A DNA stretch of 64,000 bases from Pontederia crassipes (lineage: Eukaryota; Streptophyta; Magnoliopsida; Commelinales; Pontederiaceae). Below are positions 37,387 through 49,240 of this stretch, piece after piece (position 1 is the first letter of the stretch; each line of letters opens with the position of its first letter). The stretch spans positions 23,952,501 through 24,016,500 of the forward strand of contig CM060196.1 in the NCBI GenBank assembly GCA_030549335.1, written 5' to 3'. The notes below the pieces were generated by a model. It was not told the origin of the DNA and searched no databases. It worked only from the letters and a program-made list of their open reading frames with translations. A program made the position numbers and the translations under genes.

Positions 37387-38953
37387 ATGTATTACTTATT
37401 CCCTTCCAAGGTATAAAAATTTGACATTTTTCTTATACAAATGATCCTACGCGTTGCATTATTATTAATCAATTTTCAAGGTGCAGATAATTGAGGAAAA
37501 AAAAAGAAGAAGAAAGAGTAATTGAGGAAGTATGAATTGGAAGATATATATTTGGTATGTATTGCATGCATTCACAAATGGGCATTATTCAACTGAATAG
37601 CCTCCCCAATCCATCCATCCATCCATCTTTCTCTACTGGATGCCATGCCAGTGTGTAAAACCAGAGAGTAGGAGCTGAGGAGGAGGTGGTGGTGGTGGTG
37701 GTGCTTTCTACATGATTGATGCATTCGTCATGCTCTCCAATCTTGGCCTTGTTGCTGTTTGAATGAAATCAATTCCCAATATATATAGAGATACACAGAT
37801 AATGAAAAGTTATGCAAATGAAATTTATTGATAGTAAATACATGACGTAGAGTCAATGGAAATTATGTTTTCCTTTTTTTCTCATTTTTGGAATCGTCTT
37901 TTTTTATTGTATTATGCTCTTGTGTCTTCACTGTGACAAAAAAAAACTTAATGATAAAAGAAATTTGAATTCTTACTCTGGGAGAAAATGTTAATGATAA
38001 AAGAAATTAATGATAAGAGCCTTTGGGGGGAATAAAAAAAAAGTTGTGGAGTAGAGCCGTAAAATAAGTATAGATAGATAGATAGATAGATAGGTAGGAA
38101 GGAAGAAAGAAGATATGATGAGCCATGACCTGTAGGTCTCTCTAAAGTAGCCAACTAACTCTCTCTCTCTCTCTCTCTTTCTCTCATCTGGTCCCGCAAA
38201 TGACCTCTCGTTTCAACACGCGATTTAAACGGCCGAAAACAACTCACCTGAGGTAGGATTAAAATGGTGTGTGGTGTGGTGGAAAGGGAACAAAACAGGA
38301 GGAAGTGTTGTCTTGCCGACAGCCATTGCTTTCAAGCCCCCAATCCCATCTAATACTTCCAACTTCCAACCAAAACCAAGTGCCTAAATAAAAAAAGAAA
38401 AAGACAAATGCCGAAATAAATCTAAACTCACTTAGCTTTGTGGATTGTTGGAAAGCCAGCAAAAATAAAGTTAAATCCTTTTAGTTGACAAAGCAATTGC
38501 TTCATTCTTTTTTCATAAGTTAAAAAATAAAAAAAATAATTAAAAGGTAGTATGCCAATTTCTACTCAGGAAAACAAAGTAATTAAAGAGATTGATCATG
38601 ACATATTGAGGATCAGATTTGTTTTGACAAAGCTTTCAAAGTGCATCATACTAAAAGAAAAAAAAAACTTCTATCTTCTTTAACATCATGATGGAAAATA
38701 TTTTAAATAAAAAGAGGCACATATCAACTAAATTAGCAAAGGTAGTTGAAATGCTTGATGAAGGCATCTTGGCCATGAAAAGAATATTGGATTGATTTAA
38801 TTCGAAGGGGAATCTTGTTATTTTTGGAAGGAGTATGATCAATGAGCATAACACTATATTGCTCGTACAAGTAAATTTCTCATAATTATTATTTTTTTGA
38901 ATTTACACCAAAACGTTTAAAAGAATATATTTACAATAGTGACACGATGACAT
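37387..38953. other. Intergenic, AT-rich, simple repeats
   Basis: Contains ATCC repeats near 37610, a (GGT)n run near 37688, a GATA run near 38070 and a CT tract near 38160. No coding frame with family motifs. Confidence 0.4.
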
Positions 38954-39280
38954 GACCAACCTAGGGGTGGCAATACTCCCCGCCTCCCGTGGGGCCCCGC
39001 GGGGATTCCCCGTTCGGGGCCCCGCATTCAGGGATTTTTTTTTCCCGCGGGGGCGGGGATGGGGCCAAACTGCCCCCGGCCCCCCTTTCGGGGATCGGGG
39101 CGGGGGTAGTTCACCCCGCCCCGTCGGGGCCCCGAATCCCCGAATTATTATTTATAATTAATCTGAATCGTCCATTATATTTATATATATATATACATAA
39201 CACAGCAAACCCTAAGTCCTATCAGCCCCTTTCTTTCTCCCTCTCTCTAAGTCTCAACTCTCTTGCCGGCCGTCGCCGCC

Positions 39281-39540
39281 GCCATCGAAACTCTCCACTC
39301 GTCGAGGGCGGGTCGTCGTCGATGGCATCATCCATCCGCCGTCGCCAAAACTCTCCACTCGTCGAGGGCGGGTCGTCGTCGATGGCGTCGTCCGTCCGCC
39401 GCCGCCAAAACTCTCCACTCATCGAGGGCGGGTTGTTGTCGATGGCGTCGTCCGTGCGCCGTCGCCCCGCCGCCGTCGAAACTCTTCACTCATCGAGGGC
39501 GGGTCGTCGTCGATGGCGTCGTCCGTCCGCCGTCGTCGTC
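39281..39540. repeat. 60-bp tandem array inside hAT element
   Basis: Units starting near CTCCACTCGTCGAGGGCGGG repeat every 60 bases through three copies, then a 66-base variant. Units are about 90-95 percent alike by eye. Confidence 0.8.
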
Positions 39541-39899
39541 GAGGGCGTGTCATCGTCGAGAGCATCACTGTCGATCCGGTCGTCGTCGAGCGGTCGAGGG
39601 CATCGTCGATCCCGGTGGGTCGGTCCGATCATCATCGATCCGGTCGATCCGAAAAGGGCGCAATCATCGTGGTCATCGTGGGCGAAAGGGGCAGCGGCCG
39701 AAAGGGGTTCGTCGTCGTCGAGTCGTCGTGGTTGTCGTGGACGAAAGGGGCGGCGGCCGAAAGGGGCTCGTCGTCGTCGTTGTCATCGTGGGCGAAAGGG
39801 GCGGTGGCCGAAAAGGGTTCGTCGTCGTCGACTCGTTGTGGTTGTCTTAGGCGAAAGGGGCGGCGGCCGAAAGAGGCTCACCGTCGACGAGGGCGGTGC

Positions 39900-40060
39900 A
39901 GAGGTGAATCGCCTCTGCGCACGATTCGCCTCTGCGCACTGTGCGTAGAGGCGAATCGCCTCGCCTCTGTGCACAGTGCGCAGAGGTCATCGTGCGCATA
40001 GGTGATCACCTCTGCGCACTGTGCGCAGAGGTGACTGACTCACCTCTGTGCACAGTGCTG
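39900..40060. repeat. Cluster of GC-rich palindromes inside hAT element
   Basis: Variants of CCTCTGCGCACTGTGCGCAG recur four or more times, several as near-perfect palindromes such as CACCTCTGCGCA next to TGCGCAGAGGTG around 40008-40034. Single strands would form stable hairpins. Confidence 0.75.
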
Positions 40061-40278
40061 CACACATTTTTTTTGACATTTTTTTGTATTTTTTTAATTA
40101 CTCAGATTTTAATAAAAAATTCGGAGAATCGAATTCCTTCGGGAATTCGGAGCCTCGCGGAGATCGGGGCGGGAAATAAAATTTCCCCCGAATCGAGGAT
40201 TCGAGACGGGGTCGGGGACAGGGGCGAATCGTCGGAGCCCCGCCCCGAACAGCGACGGTTGCCATCCCTAGACCAACC

Positions 40279-40994
40279 TACCTAACTCCACCTACAACCC
40301 TGCAAGTGCCGTAAGGATACAAAGCTGTGCTTTTTTTTGCTTTAATCAATTCTAGTAATATCAGATGTGACATTGATTTAATCAATATTTGTTTCATCTG
40401 ATGATATTTCAGAAGCATCAAGTAAACTTGATGAATCATGCAATTATATATATATATATATATGGCCCAACAACATGTGAAATTAGAATTTAGAATTAAT
40501 TACTAGAAGACTAATTAGATCAATTGGTTAAAGCATTCACGAGTGAATTGAATTATTAGTGGCAAAGTAAAATAAACAACTAAATTAAATAAAAAGAAAA
40601 GAATATCGAAAGATATATAATTATTAAAAAAAATTTTGCATACAGAAATCTAACTTGCTACATATTGAACGTTGAGTCGCCTTCCAGCAAAATCCAACTC
40701 ACCGCCCGCTGATTTAATGCCGGACGGGGACGCCTGTGTGCCTGTCACGCCTATGTGCCTGTCTCTTGGGTGTCCGGACGGGGACGCCTGTGTGCCTGTC
40801 ACGCCTATGTGCCTGTCTCTTGGGTGTCCGGACGGGGACGCCTGTGTGCCTGTCACGCCTATGTGCCTGTCTCTTGGGGGTGAGCTGCCCGAATATATAA
40901 TATAATATAATATAATATGTCAGTCCACTCAATGATAGATTGAGATGGAGTTTTAATAATCACGATCGAGCACGACAAATACAAGTTATTGAAT
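40279..40994. other. Intergenic, AT-rich, containing a minisatellite
   Basis: Apart from the 54-bp minisatellite at 40720-40875 and an AT run near 40450, nothing is recognised. Confidence 0.4.
40720..40875. repeat. 54-bp minisatellite, three copies
   Basis: A unit starting CCGGACGGGGACGCCTGTGT repeats at 40720, 40774 and 40828, the first two identical and the third slightly shortened. Because 54 is a multiple of 3, all frames stay open and give 18-aa repeats; this is not evidence of a gene. Confidence 0.85.
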
Positions 40995-41003
40995 TTTAAC
41001 AAG

Positions 41004-41519
41004 GATTATAAATCTCTTTTAAATTATCACAATTTTCTATATTTAATTTTAAATTATGAACTTATTTTTTTTATTTTTAAACTATCACAATTTTTTCACT
41101 TTAATTCTTTCGTCTACTTTCGTTACATTTTCATTATTTTTACTTTTTTCATTAATGAAAAGATTAAATTATCCCTTCTTCTAAAAAAAATATGAAATGA
41201 CAAATATAAGAAATAAAAAAATTGTTAGAAGGATTAAAATAGTAAATAAAAAAATTATTTATGAAAAAGACTAAATTATCCTTCCTTATTTTATTTTCTT
41301 TTTTTATATTTATTATTTGATGCGTTATGAAGGGAGGGATAATTTAATTTTTTCATAAATGAGAAAAATTAAAAGTAACGAAAAATATAATAGAAGTAGA
41401 CGAAATGATTAAAGTGAAAAAATTATGATAGTTGAAAAATATAAAAAAAAATAAGTTCGTAATTTGAAGTTAGATATGAAAAATCACGATAGTTTAAGGG
41501 ATATTTATGAAAATAAGTC
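41004..41519. mobile_element. Foldback MITE with long inverted arms, 516 bp
   Basis: The left arm (about 41004-41180) and right arm (about 41340-41519) are imperfect inverted copies: AACTTATTTTTTTTATTTTT, TCACTTTAATTCTTTCGTC and ATTAAATTATCC recur reverse-complemented in the right arm. Flanks TTTTAACAA and TTTTACAAA are similar 9-base sequences, which would fit a Mutator-type insertion, but they do not match exactly. Non-coding. Confidence 0.55.
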
Positions 41520-41860
41520 TTTTACAAATCATGATTATACATAATATAAAAAGTTAAAAAAATATATATGTGAAATCTATTTCCTTTTTTTCTCTCTCTT
41601 ATGAAGGGAACCCCATATGTTACTTGTCGTAAGTTGCAACTTAACTTAGGAGATCCACTACAGTTAGAAAAAAATTCTGCCTTGAACATTGAGCAAAATG
41701 TTCAATGATACGCGAAATGCATTTTACATTGTAATCTAGTAATATAAATGATGCACTAAGTTAGTTATTTTCTTAAACCTTATAGTAATTTTTTTACTTC
41801 TAGTTCTAAATTATGAACTTATCGTATGACGTTTTAAAATTTATCGCGATTGACACTTAA

Positions 41861-42177
41861 GGGACTGTTTGACTAAGTTTATAAGTCACTTATAAATTAA
41901 TTTAAAAAAATCTCTGCGTTTGATAATTTAAAAATTCTACTGATAAGTAGATATCAAATCTACTTATAAGTAAAAAAAATAAGCAGGTGGAGGGATGCTT
42001 ATTTTATTTCTAAAAAATAAGCTAATTAGTTATCTCATAACTAACTAGTTATTATTAATATAAGTAGTTTTATTCAAACGCGTAACTACTTATTTTTAAA
42101 AATAAATTTCAGTCAATAAAATACTTATCAGCACTTTAACTTATCAGTTATTTTATATCAGCTAAGTCAAACGGGCC
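41861..42177. mobile_element. Tourist-like MITE, 317 bp (copy 1)
   Basis: Left end GGGACTGTTTGACTAAG and right end CTAAGTCAAACGGGCC are inverted repeats. TAA flanks both sides, the usual 3-bp PIF/Harbinger target duplication. A relative lies at 54713-55101. Confidence 0.7.
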
Positions 42178-42180
42178 TAA

Positions 42181-43257
42181 ATCTTTGGTCTGAGTCTGTT
42201 ATGTTTTTTATAAAGGCTAAAATATCATTCTATAAACTTTACTCTATTTTAATGATTACAAATAATAAAATAAAATAAAATTATTAGACCTTGGTCTAAA
42301 TTTATTAGTTATTAAATTAATATGTATTGAAATGTAAAGTTCATCTTGTGAATTATGATGTTATTTTATCTCATAATCGTCAATAAGTCGTTTAATTTAA
42401 CATGATTTTTTAAGTGCAATAATAATTTTTTCTACTTAATTAATTGCGGTTCACACGAACGTTACCGAGCGTGAACGCCATGGAGCCTAACCGGTCGTTA
42501 ACGGCCAAAATCCTCCGGTGGTCCTCCTCGCCAACTTCGTGGGGGCCCGTCTCCCAACCAAGTGGCTCCAATTTATTCATCTCATATAACAAACAAAAAT
42601 ATCTGCCCCTGCAAAATAAAAAAGAAATCACCATCTCATTCATAAAAAAAATATAAATATAAATAAATGAAACTTCCATTTCATAAGAACTCTACAAAAA
42701 AAAAAGAAATGCTTACGTAAATACTGAATATATATTTTTATACTTGCATGCATATATCTGTTGCATGCTTTTGTGAAAGAGGATAAAGCATGCCAAATAT
42801 TTGGTACTCATTTCTTTTTTTATGTATGCATGTTTTTATTGAATTTAACCATTTAAATATTCTTCCTATTCTATTTTTTTTCTCTTTCTTCGATTTAAAG
42901 AATCATTATTATATAATTTTAAAGTTTAAATGATGGAGTTCCTGTCCTTTTCCTTATTACCCAATTTATCAGTTTATTTATATGGATATTTCAGAGTAAA
43001 TAAGCAAAAATAAAAAAGAGTTCTTGGCATTTTCTCAACGTGTGTGATAGGCTGTTAGCAGCTGCTCTGTTTTCCCTCTGTTCTCCTTCCTCCCCTCTCC
43101 TGTCCTCCATATAACAACGTGCCTGCGGCTCCCTGCAGCTTCTTCCTCCTCCCTTCTTGCGAACTCCGGGACTTGTACGAGTACGTCCTCCAGATTCCCT
43201 CTTTGAGAGAGCTGCAGAATTCACGAGGTAGCAGAGGCGCCGTGGTTCTGAGTAGAG
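42181..43257 (+). promoter_or_regulatory. Upstream region and 5' leader of remorin gene
   Basis: AT-rich upstream DNA turns into a CT-rich leader from about 43060. A TATA-like CATATAAC is at 43109-43116, about 145 bases before the ATG. The exact start of transcription is unknown. Confidence 0.4.
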
Positions 43258-45576
43258 ATGGGAGCTGAGGAGGAGGCCAAGAAGGACGAGGTGGAGAGCG
43301 CGTCGGAGGCTACTCCGCCGCCGCCGCCGCCGGCCGAGGCTGTGAAGGACGTCGCGGAGGAGAAGTCTGTCGACGCTCCTCCTGCAACTGAGGAGAAGCC
43401 GGACGAGTCCAAGGCCATCGTCGTCGTTGAAAGTGAGCTACTCAAAGATACCTCTGCTTCCTCTCTCCCTTCGTTTTCGTCCCGTCTTTGTTTCTCTTGA
43501 TCTCTGTTCTTCTGTTTGTTTTCTTTTTTGCATTAGAATTCATGTTCATTTGGAGAGATTTAAATAAAATGAAATTGCTGCTTCTAGTTTATGTTTCAGA
43601 ATTTTGAAGGACAAAAAAGAATAGTTTTCTTTAGAAATTCTGAGGTGGTATGTTCTTCTTTTCCAGAACTTAAGCTTGCTTGTATTGATTCAGTGGTAGC
43701 ATGAGATGCATGCTTCGTAACTTTTCTGTAATATGAGAATCTCTCATGTTTTTGCCTACCTTTATCTATCGTTTTATCTCTCACTCCTTTTTTCTATTTC
43801 TTCATCATCCCCCCCCCAAAAAAAAAAGATTTTATGACTGTGGTTGCTCGTTTCAAATTTTAGTTCCTAAAAAGTTGGTGTGATTTTGCTGTCTTTGTTG
43901 TTTTCTGGTAAATTGTATTAATTCTATTTTCAGAAAAGGTTTTGAAAGAGCTCTAGTCAGCTTTAAAGTATTAAGCTGGAAATAGTCTAGCGATTTAGAT
44001 TTACACGTCTTTGACTTAATTTGACAGGAGAAATTTTGAATTAATTTTCATATTCATGTTCAGAAAAAGCAGTACTCCTTAGTCCTCATCTTTTCTTTTA
44101 CCACCTCTTCCCTGATCTGAAATTGGGTAATCAAGTGAAATAATTTGTTGAGATTATTCCTCCTCACCAGTTAATAATTGTATGTTTGTGGGAATCTAAT
44201 TATTGACATAGCTAAACTTTAATTGCAACCTTCTTGCCAACAGAGGTAGAGGATAAACCTGCAGAGAAAAGCTCAGGGGGTTCAGCTGATAGAGGCAAGT
44301 AATTGAACTACTTAGATGGGATCTTGAGCCTGTTGTATTGTTCTCAAGTAAGATAAGCCTGCGGTGCCAGTTACTGTTGGTTTTAATTTTGTGGTTTTTT
44401 TACTATTTTATTTGCAGATGCTGCTCTTACAAGAGTTGCAACAGAGAAGAGATTGTCTCTGATCAGGGCTTGGGAAGACAATGAGAAGACCAAGGCAGAG
44501 AACAAGTGAGTATCCTGATCTTCAAGTAGTTATTATAAGGCAGATAACAGTAGTTGTGAAATCACATTCTCCCTCCTAGTTACTGGTATTTTATAACAGT
44601 CAACTAAAAATAGTTCTTAGACCATTTTAATTCATCAATCTTAATGAACTAAGCTTTTATATATGCGTTCATTCTAGTTTTGATATGATCAGCACCAAAA
44701 GTTAAATTTAGGCTTTTGTGCACTATTTCTATTATTAAATTTGTTGCTGGTATTGTTGTACATCAAGCATATCCTCTTCTTCTAGAATTGTCTTCAAACA
44801 CCTTTTAAACCAATGCGACATTACTTCCATCCACTATCGAACTTCACATAATTAATCTGACTCAAGAAATGGTTTATTCTTCTTATAAGGAAATTTCAAT
44901 GAATAATTCTCTAACAGTAAACTAAACTCCTAGTTAAAAGTGTCTACTTATATAGAAACATATACGGAACCAGCTGAAGTAAAAGTAATACATTACTATC
45001 TGTAACAATTTGCTTGATGAACAGGTCAGTCAAGAAGTTATCAGCCATCACAGCATGGGAGAACTCAAAGAAAGCGTCGGTGGAAGCTGATCTGAAAAAG
45101 AAAGAGGTGCTCATATCTTCCTTGAAACCTACTTCACAGCATCCTGCACAAATTTTGAATTTCAAAGTACTGAGTTTTTTGCACGTAACTAATAATATGA
45201 ACTTCAATCAAGGGACATTAGCTGAGAAACAAGGGAAAGCAAGTTCAATTGATTATAAGATCCATGTTAAATTGTTTGCATGATAGATAGATGAAATTTC
45301 AGAAAACAAGTGTTCCATGTATTTTATATGGTAACTTGTGAAGTATGTAACATAGTGCTTTCTGATACAATTCAGGAAGAGCTAGAGAAGCAGAAAGCTG
45401 AATATGCTGAGAAGATTAAGAACAAGATTGCACTGCTCCACAAGGCCGCAGAAGAGAAGAGAGCAATAGTGGAGGCACAACGCGGCGAAGAGGTCCTCAA
45501 GGCGGAGGAGATGGCCGCGAAGTACCGGGCCACAGGGCTCGCTCCAAAGAAGCTTCTCGGCTGCTTTGGGGCCTAA
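43258..45576 (+). CDS. Remorin
   Basis: Five exons join in frame to 198 aa: 43258-43432, 44244-44294, 44418-44505, 45025-45106 and 45376-45576. The N-terminal third is acidic, Pro/Ala-rich and disordered (MGAEEEAKKDEVESASEA; six prolines). From about residue 76 the conserved Remorin_C region begins (ALTRVATEKRLSLIRAWEDN, then ITAWENSKKASVEADLKKK and a coiled coil). The end, GLAPKKLLGCFGA, is the C-terminal anchor whose cysteine is S-acylated in the family. Remorins sit on the inner face of the plasma membrane in nanodomains and affect plasmodesmata, immunity and virus movement. Intron 2 starts with GC (AG|GCAAGT at 44293-44300) instead of GT; using the nearby GT would break the frame. All other introns are GT-AG. 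It resembles group 1 remorins. Confidence 0.93.
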
Positions 45577-47312
45577 AAGAAGTTGCACAAATGCTGTTGG
45601 CTTGGCTACTCAATCTGTTTGTGTTGGTGTGTGAGTGTGGGGAGTTCAATTGTTTAGGTCAGAACATCTGCTGGTGGTTCATCTGTTCAGTTAGTCTTTG
45701 GCATTATCAGGTCTTTAAGGTTCTTGTATATAATTGCAACTTACAAGAACAAAAGTTTGATGTCTGTAACTCTTCTCTTATGCTCGTTTGCCTTTGTTGA
45801 CATTTGAAACTGTATTTAACAATATATTTAGTCACTAAAAATTGCAGTATACGCTCAGATGATGCGAACCTTGCAAATCGCATTGCAATGTTAGTTGTGT
45901 TGCAGCTGGAGATTGTACTTAAGAGTTAATGCATGTCAGGAACATTTCTGCGACTGTGCATGAGTTGTGAGACCTCTGAAATCAAACAACTGCTGAGTTG
46001 TTTCGATCTGCAGGATTTGGAGCATAGCGCCTGTTGTTTGTGTTGGAACAGCAACAGGTAGTTGGGCGGTTGTTTTCACATACAGCACTTGACAGTTGTG
46101 CCATGTTCCTGATTTGGAACAACTTGGATTCCTTTCTAAAAATTCATGTTTGATTTTAAAAATAAACCATATAGGGCTGCTTGGATAGTAAAATCATAAT
46201 TTTTTTTTCAATTCCACGTGAATAATTGAATACTTGAATTGATAAATTACTTCGGAGTGTCTTTGAATGTAATTTGACGAGTTAATGTAATATGAAAAAA
46301 TAGATGTGATAGATTGATTTTAATAAATATTTAAATAAAATTTAAGTATTGAAAAAATAAAATATAATTTTATTAATTAATAAAAGTATAAATTAATTTT
46401 TATTAAATTTTTTTGTTAAAAAATATAGAATTTAAATGCGAGTTCACACGTTGTGAGACAGCGTGTGAGAGAGAAGAGTGGGGCCGACATCCCTCTGCGA
46501 TTCTTGCTTGCGCCAACGAGAATGCAGAGGGGGAGGGGAGGGGGGGGCATTGGCTCTTTCGAATCGGCCTCAACTTTTTAAATTTTTATAATATATTTTA
46601 ACGGGAAAGGATCTGACATGGATTTATGATTTTAGATCAATTGATTGAAGTTTTTACCTCCATATTCAAGACTATTAGCACTAATTCAAAGTCGGCAACT
46701 CACGAAACTAAATACGAGACTACCAACTTCCGTCTATTCTTATCCAAAGCTTAGTTAATTGTGGTTGAAAATAAGATTAAACTTTTGACACTATATATTT
46801 GATATTGTGCAAACAATGTTATGTTCGTCTTCAATCGTCATCTCGGTATCTAGAAATATTGCTCTCATTCATTTAGGATCTTTAGCCATACTGAAAATTA
46901 TTTTACAATAACTATAAATTTTGATTTCTTTCATTACAAAGAAAAGTCCAATAACTTAAGAATAAAACCAAGGTGTCCTTTAAATAAGGGACACCATGTT
47001 GTCTATCTTTGTAATTCTCAGATTAAGAAATTGTGAATAATATTTAATTTTTTTATTTAAAGTTTTTAAATTTAATTTGTATATTTTTATCTGGTGAATA
47101 AAAAAAGGGACACAAAAGGACAGTCTTGAACTTAATAAGTTTCAAGGTAATAAAAAATATTTCACTGTACTTATGTTTTACAATCATACAAATAATAACT
47201 GAGTAAAAAGGTTAACCGGCTGACTTGTGAGTGGGCCAAGTACGTAACCCGGCCCATACATTTGATTTGACCCAGTAGCTGCTCAATATTTGCAGACGTG
47301 CTGAGTGAGCGT

Positions 47313-47354
<42 letters not shown>
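47313..47354. repeat. (AAT)n microsatellite
   Basis: Uninterrupted AAT trinucleotide run of about 42 bases. Confidence 0.85.
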
Positions 47355-47356
<2 letters not shown>

Positions 47357-48720
47357 ACGACTAATAATAATGCTATTAATTTTATTCATGTCGCCCTGTT
47401 GACCCTGACATAAAAGCAGTGCGTGCAATAAAGGCGCTCCTTTGACGCCTTCAATGTGCCCCTTTCAAGGAAAAAAAGTTCTCCTTTCTACCTTCCAGTC
47501 CTCCATCCTCATCATCATCCCCCCTCTCTACTCTCTCTCTCTCTGTCTCTCTCTCCCCCTCCCCACAGAGCGACTTTTTGCAGAAAGTGGGGAGAGAAAA
47601 GACATTGCACTCCCATAGAGAGATGGCAGGCACTACGCCATGGTTGCCATGCCATGAACTTGCAAACTACACGTACATACAATACAAACACACACACATG
47701 CTTCGCTTGTGCTGCTGCTGCTGTTAAGCGGGCTGGTCTTCGGCAGGGGTGTGGATTGAAGAGGGCACTACGCTAAGCTGTGTATACAGCAGCGTGCAGC
47801 TGCTTGAAGCCGGTGACAGTGTGACTGTGTGGCTACTGCTGTCACAGTCTTGTGTGAGTCATTGAGGTGAATCGAGGAGTTGCGATCTTGTGCGTACGTG
47901 ACTGTGCATTAATGATATGTCTGTGTTACGCATTTATTGTCAATTCCTTGCTGCAGCAGCGAAGTAAATGATGCCCACATGATGACGATGATGATGCCCC
48001 CTTGTTTCTCTCCCATTCAATGCCACAGACCTCCTGTGTCTCCTTAATTGATTTCATTTCTCCCTTTATAACGCATCAACTAATTGGTGTTTAAGGAAGC
48101 TAATGCTAGTTATGATCCTGATGTATTAAACCTTTGCATGCAAACTCGTGTTTGTATACCACAGAACATTGTGCATTTGTGCTGCTGAGATGATAAATTC
48201 TTGACAGATGAGACAAAAGGAAAATTTTTATGGTAGATTTTTGAAGTCTGAAGCATAAAAACGGAAATTGCAGTTTGCCATTTGGAAAAGTAGAGATTAA
48301 ATGAAAGAGAGAAGAGGTATGGAGCAATCAATACCTGAACCAATGGGCCGGACTGCACGCTGCTGCTGTGAAGTCCCCATGGTCATGACACCCATGATTA
48401 AATCTCTCTGCAATCGTAACTCTTCCCTCCTCTCCCCTTGCACCACCCCTATGCCAACTACTGCAGCAGCGAAAAGAAGTTTCAATGTCTGATCAGAAGG
48501 TTTAGTCTCTTGAGCGTACGTATCCTGTTGTTTTGTGTTTCATAAGAGAAAGTACAGCCCACGCACACTCCCTATCTCCATGCATATCTTCTTCGTATTG
48601 GGTCTCATCAAAGTCACTATTTACCTTCAGCATTAATTTTAATGTTTATTAATTGAAAAGATCAGTGCACATCAGAAGAAATGGACCTGTCAAAGATATG
48701 GACGTCACATTGCCATTACC

Positions 48721-48723
<3 letters not shown>

Positions 48724-48768
<45 letters not shown>
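48724..48768. repeat. (CT)22 microsatellite
   Basis: Uninterrupted CT run of about 45 bases. Confidence 0.9.
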
Positions 48769-48773
<5 letters not shown>

Positions 48774-49240
48774 CAGTTACATCCCTGTTGCAAGTATAGG
48801 ATGCGTGAATTTTTTTTTTACTGTGATACTTTTATACTTCTGGTTTATACAGAACAAGCAAAATGCATGCATGCAGTTATACACGTACTCATGTTCTAAA
48901 ATCAGAGAAAATATGTGTATATAAAGATAAACAGAAAGGTTAACAGCTAAATAAGTATATGAACATAACAATAGTTACATCACGATCATAATCTCAACAC
49001 TACCCAAAGAAAAAAGAAGAAACCTACTAATTTTCAGATCCGAACAACAAAAGGATTTGGATCCCGAACTGCCGCCTCATAATGCTGCTTGAAACACCCC
49101 CAAAAAAACCCAGCTGAACTGTAGCTTATCAGAATACAACGAGAACCATGCAAACATGTTGCAGGCGACAAAGAAGCTTCTGCCACTGCGTTAGGAAGCG
49201 TGCATACGACATGCATGCAGCACTTGCACACTCGGACGTG

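Larger units (their letters stand above)
38962..40270. mobile_element. Non-autonomous hAT element, 1309 bp, intact ends
   Basis: A perfect 8-bp direct repeat GACCAACC flanks it (38954-38961 and 40271-40278). Ends are TAGGGGTGGCAA and TTGCCATCCCTA, inverted repeats with one mismatch and the common plant hAT end type. Subterminal zones are full of CGGGGCCCCG and CCCCGAATC motifs. The interior is not transposase: it holds a 60-bp tandem array (about 39281-39540), a second related array with GGCGAAAGGGGCGGCGGCCG (39655-39880), and palindromes (39900-40060). The long open frames across it (for example 38989-39948) are Arg/Ser repeats produced by the arrays and are not called as genes. The perfect target duplication suggests a fairly young insertion. 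Confidence 0.85.
45577..49240. other. Intergenic between remorin and MYB
   Basis: Starts with the remorin 3' untranslated region. A GC-rich patch at 46437-46565, with CCCTCTGCGATTC and GAGGGGGAGG, sits in AT-rich DNA and slightly resembles the block at 8401-8716. An (AAT)n run is at 47313-47354 and a (CT)22 run at 48724-48768. Frames at 47456-47776 and 48297-48492 have no family motif. The last part holds the MYB 3' untranslated region. Confidence 0.45.

Noticed and set aside
38989-39948. Open frame of 319 aa on the plus strand
   Set aside because: It is Arg/Ser repeats from 60-bp arrays, and all nearby frames are open for the same reason. It starts inside the hAT subterminal zone and has no homologue I recognise.
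40720-40875. CRISPR-like direct repeats
   Set aside because: Copies are contiguous with no unique spacers, and this is plant DNA. It is a minisatellite.
48297-48492. Small frames on both strands, one with a hydrophobic start
   Set aside because: No family motif, no splice partner, and overlapping frames on opposite strands suggest chance.
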